Assembly (NCBI GenBank): GCA_046160825.1
Contig: JBJXHC010000044.1
Span: 1 to 22,447, forward strand
Direction of reading: 5' to 3'
DNA: 22,447 bases
Origin: JBJXHC01 sp046160825
GTDB lineage: Bacteria; Bacteroidota; Ignavibacteria; UBA10030; UBA6906
Of the stretch, positions 15,807 through 21,872 are shown one piece after another. Within the stretch, counting starts at the first letter, position 1. Each line of letters starts with the position of its first letter. The notes beneath the pieces are model-generated. The model searched no databases, had not been told where the DNA came from, and was given only the letters and a program-made list of their open reading frames with translations. A program made the translations under genes and the position numbers.

Positions 15807-16913
15807 ATGCGAAATCAGCATAACCGACTGGTGCGCACCACATCGCAAGCGGCATTTAGTGCGATGTTGATCACTCTGTTGCTGTCGTGCAGCGCGGACA
15901 TTTCCCTGTTGCGAGACGCTCAAAGGACGGAAGAGAGCATGCCCGCGACGCCGTACTCACTCGTATTTGTGATCCATGGCGACGGCGACTATCTCTACCA
16001 CGATACGAGCGGTACGCAATACGAAGCTGATGTGGAGGCTCTGGCAGAAGCGAGGAATATCGCACATCGCAATCTCCATGCCGAGGTGTTCATCTTTCAC
16101 CAAAGGCCCAGAAAACACTTCATGTTGTTTTTTCCTCTTCACGATGGAGAGTTCTACTACTATCGCAACGGACGGCTCATAGCGAACGAATTGTACTGGC
16201 GCGATCAGGACAAACCACACTTCGATCCTGAAGTGGAGTTGTATCGCCTCTTCAGCTCTGACAAACAACGCGTGGAGACGAGCATGTTCCTATACTTCGG
16301 CCACGCAATTCCGGAATTCAGTGGCTCGGGTTACGACGCTTCGTTTCCTGATCGAACGTTTACCGTGCATGACCTTGAGGCCGGGTTACAGAGCTTTGCA
16401 CGCGATTCTGCAAGGTTCGACCTCATGGTTCTCGCCACGTGTTTTGGCGGTACGCCGTACACCATCGGTGCGCTAGGATCGTTTGCACGTTACATCATCG
16501 CATCTCCCGACAATCTGCATTTGTCCTACTTCGATCTCACTTCACTGGAGCGGTTGGATCTCAGGTTGCGGAACACAGATGTGTCAGTCCTGGCAAAACG
16601 ATTCGCGCACCAGGCATTTGAACGTCTGACCAGGGATGTTCAAACGGCGGTAAGCGTCGCGGTGTACGACGCAGACCGCGTGCAGGATTACGTACGGTCG
16701 GTTCACCCGATTTATGACCACACGTTGAGCACCTTGACACGAGACAGCATGACCGCAATCAACCGTTGCGATTGCGCCGACCTGCCGGAGTATGTACAGT
16801 CCACAATGAACAGTGGGATGATGAAGATATTCTATCGACCGGCGCGCTTTGGGCGTTCAAAGCACAAGCAGAGCCATTCAGGATGGGAGTGTTGGCAGGA
16901 CGCGAATCGCTGA
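15807..16913 (+). CDS. Lipoprotein with clostripain/caspase-like (C11-type) fold
   Basis: 368 residues. A lipobox LLSC (Cys28) ends the signal peptide, so the protein is membrane-anchored. The ATG at 15807 lacks a clear ribosome-binding site but is needed for the signal peptide. The body resembles clan CD cysteine peptidases. YSLVFVIHGDGDY (~50-62) is a first core strand. MFLYFGHAIPEFSGSGYD carries His166. FDLMVLATCFGGTPYTIGAL carries Cys212, followed by FARYIIASPDNLHLSYFD. In clostripain the equivalent order is a His-Gly loop, then D-CLM, then a strand with SE, so His166/Cys212 form the expected dyad. The GHA and TCFGG contexts differ from classical C11 (HGGG, DACLM), so activity and specificity are uncertain. 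The C-terminus (FGRSKHKQSHSGWECW) is unusual and not recognised. Confidence 0.65.
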   Translation: MRNQHNRLVRTTSQAAFSAMLITLLLSCSADISLLRDAQRTEESMPATPYSLVFVIHGDGDYLYHDTSGTQYEADVEALAEARNIAHRNLHAEVFIFHQRPRKHFMLFFPLHDGEFYYYRNGRLIANELYWRDQDKPHFDPEVELYRLFSSDKQRVETSMFLYFGHAIPEFSGSGYDASFPDRTFTVHDLEAGLQSFARDSARFDLMVLATCFGGTPYTIGALGSFARYIIASPDNLHLSYFDLTSLERLDLRLRNTDVSVLAKRFAHQAFERLTRDVQTAVSVAVYDADRVQDYVRSVHPIYDHTLSTLTRDSMTAINRCDCADLPEYVQSTMNSGMMKIFYRPARFGRSKHKQSHSGWECWQDANR

Positions 16914-16981
16914 AAGAGAGTCACTTCACAACCCTCCTCACGCTCGGGTAGCAATATCCTTCCGGCAAAAGGTTCCCCCCC

Positions 16982-17045
16982 TCAAGAGAACTAACTACTT
17001 TTTCACTCCTTTGGTCGATTTCTTTGTTGCAGCTAAACAGCTACC
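16982..17045 (+). promoter_or_regulatory. Shared intergenic motif, copy C
   Basis: TCAAGAG, ACTAACTACTTTTTCA, CCTTTGG, GATTTCTTT and GCTACC follow each other with the same spacing as in copy B, apart from one gap near the 5' end. GATTTCTTT (17017-17025) and GCTACC (17040-17045) are identical to copy B. It lies in the 232-nt gap between the caspase-like lipoprotein and the beta-barrel gene, about 100 nt before the latter's ATG. I infer a shared promoter or regulator site. Confidence 0.55.
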
Positions 17046-17145
17046 CTTTCATCGTCAGAAACCGCTGTGGTTTGGGGTTCCGCCAATCTACCGTCTGTTC
17101 CAAAAAATAGATTGCACAAAGTCAGACAACTATCGAGGTGACCAT

Positions 17146-17712
17146 ATGGCAATGCGTACCGTTTTTTTGTTAGTCCTAATCGTTTTGAGTGTTGTACCGG
17201 CAGTTACCCAAGACGGCGGCGGCATAGGGTTTGGGCCTCAGATTGGTATTTACAAAGCGCAAGATGCCGATGTGGTCAGGGTAATGGGTGGCGCTGCCCT
17301 GCGACTCAAGTTTTCCGATGCCATCGGAGTTGAAGCGTCGATTAACTACCGGGCGGAAGAGTATAACAATGGAGCTGTAAAAGTAACGAGTTGGCCGATA
17401 ATGGTGACCGGGCTCCTGTACCCAATTCCGGTGGTATACGGGGCCATCGGCGCTGGATGGTACAATACGACCATCGACTATGATTTTCCTGCCGGATTCC
17501 TTGGAGGTCCGGGAACTACAGGCAGTGAAACACATCAAGAATTCGGTTGGCATTTCGGCGGGGGTGTGGAACTTCCGCTGGGTTCCGTTGCAAAACTCGT
17601 TGGTGATATCAGATATGTTTTTCTGGATTATGAATTCGAGAGTTTCCCGGGGAGTAACGACGTGAACAGTAACTTCTACGTCATTACCGTCGGCCTTCTC
17701 TTTGGCCTGTGA
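17146..17712 (+). CDS. Outer-membrane beta-barrel protein, unknown role
   Basis: 188 residues from ATG 17146, preceded by AGGTG (17135-17139). An open frame extends back to 16849, but that part overlaps the preceding gene and lacks a signal peptide. The start MAMRTVFLLVLIVLSVVPAV is a signal peptide, probably cut near VTQ-DG. The rest alternates Gly/aromatic beta-strands (GIGFGPQIGIYKA, GAALRLKFSDAIGVEASINY, YGAIGAGWYN, FGWHFGGGVELPLG, VGDIRYVFLDYEF) and ends VITVGLLFGL. This is the pattern of small OmpX/OmpW-like barrels (PF13505 type), eight strands by size. A strong terminator follows and copy C of the shared motif precedes it, so it is probably a single-gene unit. The ligand or function is not visible. 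Confidence 0.8.
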   Translation: MAMRTVFLLVLIVLSVVPAVTQDGGGIGFGPQIGIYKAQDADVVRVMGGAALRLKFSDAIGVEASINYRAEEYNNGAVKVTSWPIMVTGLLYPIPVVYGAIGAGWYNTTIDYDFPAGFLGGPGTTGSETHQEFGWHFGGGVELPLGSVAKLVGDIRYVFLDYEFESFPGSNDVNSNFYVITVGLLFGL

Positions 17713-17719
17713 TTGAATG

Positions 17720-17740
17720 AACGGTGGCACCGTTTTTTTT
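17720..17740 (+). terminator. Rho-independent terminator after the beta-barrel gene
   Basis: AACGGT (17720-17725) and ACCGTT (17729-17734) form a six-base stem around GGC, followed by eight T (17733-17740). It begins eight bases after the stop codon. Confidence 0.75.
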
Positions 17741-17792
17741 AATGTCAAATATGTACAACGAACACACAGCAATCATATCCAAAGGAGTAGTC

Positions 17793-18476
17793 ATGACACA
17801 ACGATTTCGGAATTCCGTTTCCATATTGGTATCGGCCGCACTTCTCATGATGGGGTGCAGCGCAAGTAACACTGTCAAGGGCGGCGCGATTGGCGCCGGG
17901 GCAGGAGCAGTTATAGGTGGGATCATCGGCAACCAGTCAGGCAATACTGTGGTCGGCGCTATTATCGGTGCTGCTGTGGGTGGGACTGCCGGTGCACTCA
18001 TTGGCAACTATATGGACAAGCAAGCGGAGGAAATGCGCCGGGACATCAAAGGTGCCCGCATTGAACGTGTCGGTGAGGGCATCAAGATCACGTTCGATTC
18101 CGGCCTCCTGTTCGAAACGAATTCGGCAAGGCTATCTAGCGTAGCGGAAGGAAACATACGCGAACTTGCTACCATTCTTGCAAAGTATGATGACACGGAC
18201 ATTCTTGTTGAAGGCCACACGGATTCGGACGGAACGGATGCACACAATCAGGACCTCTCGGTGCAACGTGCCGAAGCCGTTGCCGGTTTTGCCAAGGGCC
18301 GCGGAGTGAAAGGATCACGCTTCACGACAATCGGTTATGGTGAAACCCAACCACTTGGTCCGAACACAACCGCCTCAGGAAAACAAGAAAACAGACGCGT
18401 TGAGATCGCAGTCATGGCAAACGATGACTTGAAAGATGCCGCCGAGGATAACGAAGAGATTGTCCCGGGCTCTTGA
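17793..18476 (+). CDS. Gly-zipper OmpA-family lipoprotein
   Basis: 227 residues. ATG 17793 is chosen over 17724 because AAAGGAG (17780-17786) precedes it and it gives a lipoprotein signal with LLMMGC (Cys22). Residues ~29-75 form a Gly-zipper membrane segment (GAIGAGAGAVIGGIIGNQSG, then GAAVGGTAGALIGNYMDKQ). Residues ~100-212 form an OmpA-like peptidoglycan-binding domain with FDSGLLFETNSARL, EGHTDSDGTDAHNQ, LSVQRAEAV and ENRRVEIAV. The architecture is that of YiaD-type lipoproteins, anchored in the outer membrane and contacting the cell wall. The acidic tail (DDLKDAAEDNEEIVPGS) extends beyond the domain. The ECF sigma gene starts 39 nt later and is probably co-transcribed. A decayed relative of the Gly-zipper part lies at 15190-15300. 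Confidence 0.92.
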   Translation: MTQRFRNSVSILVSAALLMMGCSASNTVKGGAIGAGAGAVIGGIIGNQSGNTVVGAIIGAAVGGTAGALIGNYMDKQAEEMRRDIKGARIERVGEGIKITFDSGLLFETNSARLSSVAEGNIRELATILAKYDDTDILVEGHTDSDGTDAHNQDLSVQRAEAVAGFAKGRGVKGSRFTTIGYGETQPLGPNTTASGKQENRRVEIAVMANDDLKDAAEDNEEIVPGS

Positions 18477-18515
18477 TGTCTACCAGTCGGACCACAGTGA
18501 ATATCGGAGGATCGG

Positions 18516-19109
18516 ATGACCGACGCCAAGAGTGAAAAACAACAAGCGTTTGAACAACAGGCAATCGCCCACACGGATTTTTTGTACCGCTTTGGCGTGC
18601 GGCTGACAGGCAATGCCGCCGATGCCGACGATCTTGTTCAAGAGACATACTTGAAAGCATACCGTTTTTGGGACAAGTACGATCAGGGCACAAACATCCG
18701 CGCGTGGCTCTGCCGGATCCTGAAGAACTCGTTTATTAATTCGTACAGGAAAGAGGCAAACGAGCCGGATATGGTGGACTATAGCGAGACGATCGGACCG
18801 GCAACCGCGCATCACGTAGCCGCAGACGCGAATAATCTGCAGGAACTGGTGTTCAACAACCTTCTTGAAGATGACGTTTCCAATGCCGTGTCCGGTCTGC
18901 CGGAAGATTTCCGCACTGTCGTGATTCTCTCGGATATTGAGGGGTTGACGTACGAGGAGATTGCTCGTTTCGTGGACTGTCCTCTCGGCACCGTTCGATC
19001 ACGCCTTCACCGCGGCAGGAAGCTCCTCCATTCGCAGTTGTATGATTACGCGAGGGACCGTGGATATGTCAAGCCCGTCGCAGGTATGCAACTTGCGTTG
19101 GACAGATGA
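18516..19109 (+). CDS. ECF-type RNA polymerase sigma factor (SigH/SigR-like)
   Basis: 197 residues with both ECF regions. Sigma2 at ~15-80 has DADDLVQETYLKAYRFWDKY and IRAWLCRILKNSFINSYRK. Sigma4 at ~125-180 has LPEDFRTVVILSDIEGLTYE, then EIARFVDCPLGTVRSRLHRG. There is no sigma1.1 or sigma3. The tail LHRGRKLLHSQLYDYARDRG resembles the SigR/SigH-type (ECF12-like) group, whose members usually answer to a zinc anti-sigma factor and sense thiol or envelope stress. CGGAGG (18505-18510) lies five bases before the ATG. No anti-sigma gene follows; the next gene is on the opposite strand 52 nt away. The close OmpA lipoprotein gene upstream suggests an envelope-related role, but the target promoters are not known. 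Confidence 0.93.
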   Translation: MTDAKSEKQQAFEQQAIAHTDFLYRFGVRLTGNAADADDLVQETYLKAYRFWDKYDQGTNIRAWLCRILKNSFINSYRKEANEPDMVDYSETIGPATAHHVAADANNLQELVFNNLLEDDVSNAVSGLPEDFRTVVILSDIEGLTYEEIARFVDCPLGTVRSRLHRGRKLLHSQLYDYARDRGYVKPVAGMQLALDR

Positions 19110-19161
19110 TCAGGGGACGACGTAAGTGCAGCAACGGCACACCGGAGAAATGTCCCGCTCG

Positions 19162-20013
19162 CTACAAGACATCCACCGACTGAAACGCATACCGAAGAAA
19201 GAGATGACTGTCACCACGCTTTACTGAGACAAGTGACCCCCACAGAGGGTATTCAGGTGCAAATATCCTCCCCGCGACAAATCCCGGACGTTCACTGAAG
19301 TTCTTCCTGCCTGCTACTTGTGGAGCAAGTGTCAGGAACAGTTCGTCAATGCAACCTCCAGCAAACAAATCTCCCATGAGACGCGGACCACCTTCCACCA
19401 GAATCAACTCACATAATGGACGGATACGAGCAACGGCCTTGAGAATGTCCTGGGCAGTCAGGGAACCGGTTGTCGTTCCTGCAATAACCTGCACCGAACC
19501 GGGTATATCCATCGCACGGATTCGTTCCGAACCACTCTTTGTTGTTACTATCAATGCTGGAATTTTATCTGATTGAAAAACAGGGAAACTCAAGTCAACA
19601 TTGCCTGTCGCCGTAACGACGACGTTCAGGTGCGGACCTTGTTTCCCCATCCGTTCTCTCAGTGACTTGTATACATCCATGAAAGGCGGGAAGACCTGTG
19701 CAGCGGTCCCGGTATGTTGAGGTGAAGAACGGAGTGACCCCGCGCCAATGATGACAACGTCCGCCACGGCGCGCAGCATGCCCATGACTATCACATCCTG
19801 TTGACCGGGGCCATTGAGATCACCCGGGGTTGCCATGCCGGCAGCGTCAAGCGATACGGCACCATCCAACGTACTGACGAAGTTACTGATGATATATGGT
19901 CGATTACCGTGTGTTGGAAAACTGAGACGATCGTAGAATGCCGCCAACTCCGGTGGTAATGGGAGATCGGATCCAGTCGTTGACTCGTGGAGTATTTCCA
20001 ATGGTGGAAGCAT
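19162..20013 (-). CDS. RibD C-terminal/dihydrofolate-reductase-like oxidoreductase
   Basis: 283 residues. The pattern is the reductase domain of RibD (PF01872), without the N-terminal deaminase domain. RPYIISNFVSTLDGAVSL (~37-55) is the first strand with the substrate loop; DVVIIGAGSLR (~85-95) is the cofactor strand; ELILVEGGPRLMGDLFAGGC followed by IDELFLTLAPQVAGR (~203-240) is the conserved NADPH-binding and C-terminal core. RibD reductases use NADPH on the ribityl precursor of riboflavin. Stand-alone versions like this are often outside riboflavin operons, and no other rib gene is visible here, so the substrate may differ. It starts 21 nt after the CsbD-like gene on the same strand, with no clear ribosome-binding site, so the two are probably co-transcribed. 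Confidence 0.85.
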   Translation of the reverse strand: MLPPLEILHESTTGSDLPLPPELAAFYDRLSFPTHGNRPYIISNFVSTLDGAVSLDAAGMATPGDLNGPGQQDVIVMGMLRAVADVVIIGAGSLRSSPQHTGTAAQVFPPFMDVYKSLRERMGKQGPHLNVVVTATGNVDLSFPVFQSDKIPALIVTTKSGSERIRAMDIPGSVQVIAGTTTGSLTAQDILKAVARIRPLCELILVEGGPRLMGDLFAGGCIDELFLTLAPQVAGRKNFSERPGFVAGRIFAPEYPLWGSLVSVKRGDSHLFLRYAFQSVDVL

Positions 20014-20034
20014 CGTTTTAATATACCAAACTCG

Positions 20035-20220
20035 CTACAATTTCGAGATCAGATCGCGCAACCCTTCTTTGGTGGTTCCGAGTTTCTGCTGGAGCTTTCC
20101 CATCAATTCCTCTTCCTTACCTTCCTTGAGGAGTAAATCGTCGTCCGTCAAGTTGGCGAATTGTTGTTTGAGCTTGCCGGAAATTTCATTCCAATTTCCT
20201 TTGATGATGAGCGTATTCAT
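20035..20220 (-). CDS. CsbD-like stress protein
   Basis: 61 residues: MNTLIIKGNWNEISGKLKQQ, then FANLTDDDLLLKEGKEEELM and GKLQQKLGTTKEGLRDLISK. This matches the CsbD family, with the diagnostic KGNW-E-GKLKQ start, the short D-D loop and GKLQ-K-G-T repeats. CsbD-like proteins are small soluble helical proteins induced in general stress (SigB-dependent in Bacillus); a biochemical activity is not established. On the minus strand GGAAGG (20227-20232) lies a few bases before the ATG. It sits between the cold-shock gene and the RibD-like gene, all in the same direction. Confidence 0.92.
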   Translation of the reverse strand: MNTLIIKGNWNEISGKLKQQFANLTDDDLLLKEGKEEELMGKLQQKLGTTKEGLRDLISKL

Positions 20221-20262
20221 ACAATTACCTTCCGTTCATAAATGAAAAAAAAAATGCGAACG

Positions 20263-20268
20263 ATTATA
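20263..20268 (-). promoter_or_regulatory. Possible -10 element upstream of csbD-like gene
   Basis: The minus strand reads TATAAT here, about 43 nt before the CsbD-like start and inside the 59-nt gap after the cold-shock gene. No matching -35 box is visible, and a run of ten T on the minus strand (20245-20254) follows, so this is weak support for a separate promoter. Confidence 0.25.
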
Positions 20269-20279
20269 GTGCGTATGGT

Positions 20280-20489
20280 CTAGAACGAGACTTTCACGAC
20301 GCGGTAAGCCTGAATGCCCTTTTCCCGTTTTTCCACTTCGAATTGCACGTTATCACCCGGTGCCAACGCCTTGTACCCTGCTGCACCCATAATGCCGTTC
20401 GAGTGGACAAATACATCTTGTCCGTTCAGGCGCTTTATGTATCCAAATCCTTTTTCTTCATCGAACCATTTTACTGTTCCTTTTTCCAT
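20280..20489 (-). CDS. csp: Cold-shock protein (CspA family)
   Basis: 69 residues, a single cold-shock domain: MEKGTVKWFDEEKGFGYIKR, then QDVFVHSNGIMG, GDNVQFEVEKREKG and a short end VVKVSF. KGFGYI is the RNP1 motif and DVFVH the RNP2 motif, the aromatic surface that binds single-stranded RNA or DNA. These proteins act as RNA chaperones and may be cold-, stationary-phase- or stress-induced. GAAAGGG (minus strand, 20498-20504) precedes the ATG by eight bases. It is the first gene of a likely minus-strand unit with the CsbD-like and RibD-like genes. Confidence 0.97.
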   Translation of the reverse strand: MEKGTVKWFDEEKGFGYIKRLNGQDVFVHSNGIMGAAGYKALAPGDNVQFEVEKREKGIQAYRVVKVSF

Positions 20490-20796
20490 CTATGGAACCC
20501 TTTCGACAAATTCATCGACTCGTTTATACTACAAATCTTCAACGAAAAGAAACCGGCAACGGGGGAGTGTGATCGACATTTTACACATCGGGGCTGAACA
20601 ACTCGTGCGTGAAGAAGTATACCGAGGAATAACATGTAAGGAAATCGACCAAAAGGACGAAAGAGTAGTTAATCCTCCAGGACGCAGTCGAATGGACATT
20701 TGTTCTTGCATGCGCCGGTTGAGGAGAAGTTCCGGTTCTTCATCGACAATTAGACTATATTGAATGCAATCTCAATCATTCCGGAGGACGAGGAAC
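20490..20796. other. Divergent intergenic region
   Basis: No convincing gene in 307 bases. On the left it must hold the promoter and leader of the cold-shock gene (minus strand); long leaders are common for that family, but I cannot fold it reliably. On the right it holds the start signals of the small gene at 20797. Short ORFs in the middle lack ribosome-binding sites and recognisable content. Confidence 0.6.
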
Positions 20797-20997
20797 ATGA
20801 TAAAAGTAACAACCACGAAGGCTACGTACAAGGGAATCGAAATCAGAGTGATCTCAGAGAATAGAGGGCGAGGCAACGGAAACAGCTATTCGTGTACCAA
20901 CAACTCAGGCAGGCCAAAGTCCAGCGAGACATGGTTTGCGACCCAACGAGAAGCGATAGCAAACGAGAGACAGGAAATTGATGCAGTGTTACAGTAA
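20797..20997 (+). CDS. Small hypothetical protein
   Basis: 66 residues from ATG 20797, preceded by CCGGAGGACGAGG (20781-20793). An upstream in-frame ATG at 20764 lacks such a signal. The sequence starts MIKVTTTKATYKGIEIRVIS, has a polar Gly/Asn/Ser middle (NRGRGNGNSYSCTNNSGRPK) and ends with a likely helix (TWFATQREAIANERQEIDAV). There is no signal peptide, membrane segment or family I recognise; a small beta-plus-helix cytoplasmic protein is plausible. It lies between the cold-shock unit and the right-hand mobile-element remnants. Confidence 0.6.
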   Translation: MIKVTTTKATYKGIEIRVISENRGRGNGNSYSCTNNSGRPKSSETWFATQREAIANERQEIDAVLQ

Positions 20998-21125
20998 GGA
21001 TGTGTTAGCAGATGGTGGGGGATGTTTCAAATTTAGTTGAAATTGGGTCTTGAAATAAAACATGGCGAGTAGTACTCTGAGGTGACGACCGCAAAATCGT
21101 TCACCAATAAGAGAGGGCTATCGCC

Positions 21126-21761
21126 ATGCGTACAGTCAAAGTAATCAATCGGGATGATGTTCTCAAGGATCAAGAGCGAATTCTTGGACCGCTGGAAGCT
21201 CGTGTTAAGGGAATCGTCGGAGACATCCTCAACGGTGTTCAGACAAGTCTGGGGAAAGAGCTCCATGGCATCGCCCTTGAGGTGATGCAGGCCGTGATGG
21301 AGTTCGAGATTTCGGGGATCGCTGGCTTGAAAGGGAAGCATCAGAAGGGCCGGCAGTACAGCCGCTGGGGACACAACCCCGGATCGGTGATCGTCGATGG
21401 GACGAAGATACGCTGCCAGGTGCCGCGGATTGTAGAAGAAGAGAGCCGGAAGGCCCACCCCTTGAAGAGCTATCGCGTGTTCCGGCAGAGCGGTGAGATC
21501 ATCGAGCGTGCCTACCGAGATCTGATCCGAGGGATCAGCACACGAAGGTTCGCCGAGGGTGTTGAGGACTTCGTCAACGGGCATGGCATCAGTGCCAGCA
21601 CCGTGAGCCGCCACATGGTCAAGGCAACTGCCGGGAAGGTGGAGGAACTCTTCACACGTTCGCTCGCTGTAGGGGGACAAGGGCTTCGCGCGAAGGCAAA
21701 CAACGCACAAGCCATTGAATCAACGAGGGTTGCCGGAAAAGCCGACGCGCAAGGGAAATGA
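21126..21761 (+). pseudogene. IS256-family (mutator-type) transposase, catalytic half missing
   Basis: The first ~180 residues match the N-terminal half of mutator-type transposases: KGRQYSRWGHNPGSVIVDG, VPRIVEEESRKAHPLKSYRV, YRDLIRGISTRRFAEGVEDF and GISASTVSRHMVKATAGKVE. GHNPGSV and GISTRR are conserved, and the last part is the helix-turn-helix that binds the ends. Just after EELFTRSL (~21664) the family would continue into the DDE strand (LMIDG). Instead the ORF reads AVGGQGLRAKANNAQAIEST and stops at 21761. Normal length is about 400 residues; this has 211, so it cannot transpose by itself. GAGAGGG (21112-21118) precedes the ATG. It could still bind element ends and act as an inhibitor, but decay is the simpler view. 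Confidence 0.8.
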
Positions 21762-21799
21762 GAAATCAGGGAAGAAAACGAGAATTATGGGCTATCGGG

Positions 21800-21847
21800 C
21801 GCGCGAGGGCTCCGCGCGAAACAGGCGTCGCGCGAATCCCTCGCGCG
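21800..21847. repeat. Large GC-rich imperfect hairpin
   Basis: CGCGCGAGGG (21800-21809) is complementary to CCCTCGCGCG (21838-21847). Inside it CGCGCGA (21813-21819) pairs with TCGCGCG (21828-21834), leaving an eight-base loop and a three-by-three internal loop. There is no T run on either side. It lies between the 3' ends of the truncated transposase and the phage gene, so it may be a bidirectional barrier, an element end or a palindromic repeat. Confidence 0.75.
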
Positions 21848-21872
21848 GTGACGGATTGACACTCTGGCAGAA

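Noticed and set aside
16849..17145. N-terminal extension of the beta-barrel gene back to 16849
   Set aside because: It overlaps the caspase-like gene, contains the shared intergenic motif and would bury the signal peptide.
21033..21710. Minus-strand 225-aa ORF opposite the transposase
   Set aside because: The plus frame has clear IS256-family motifs; the antisense frame has none.
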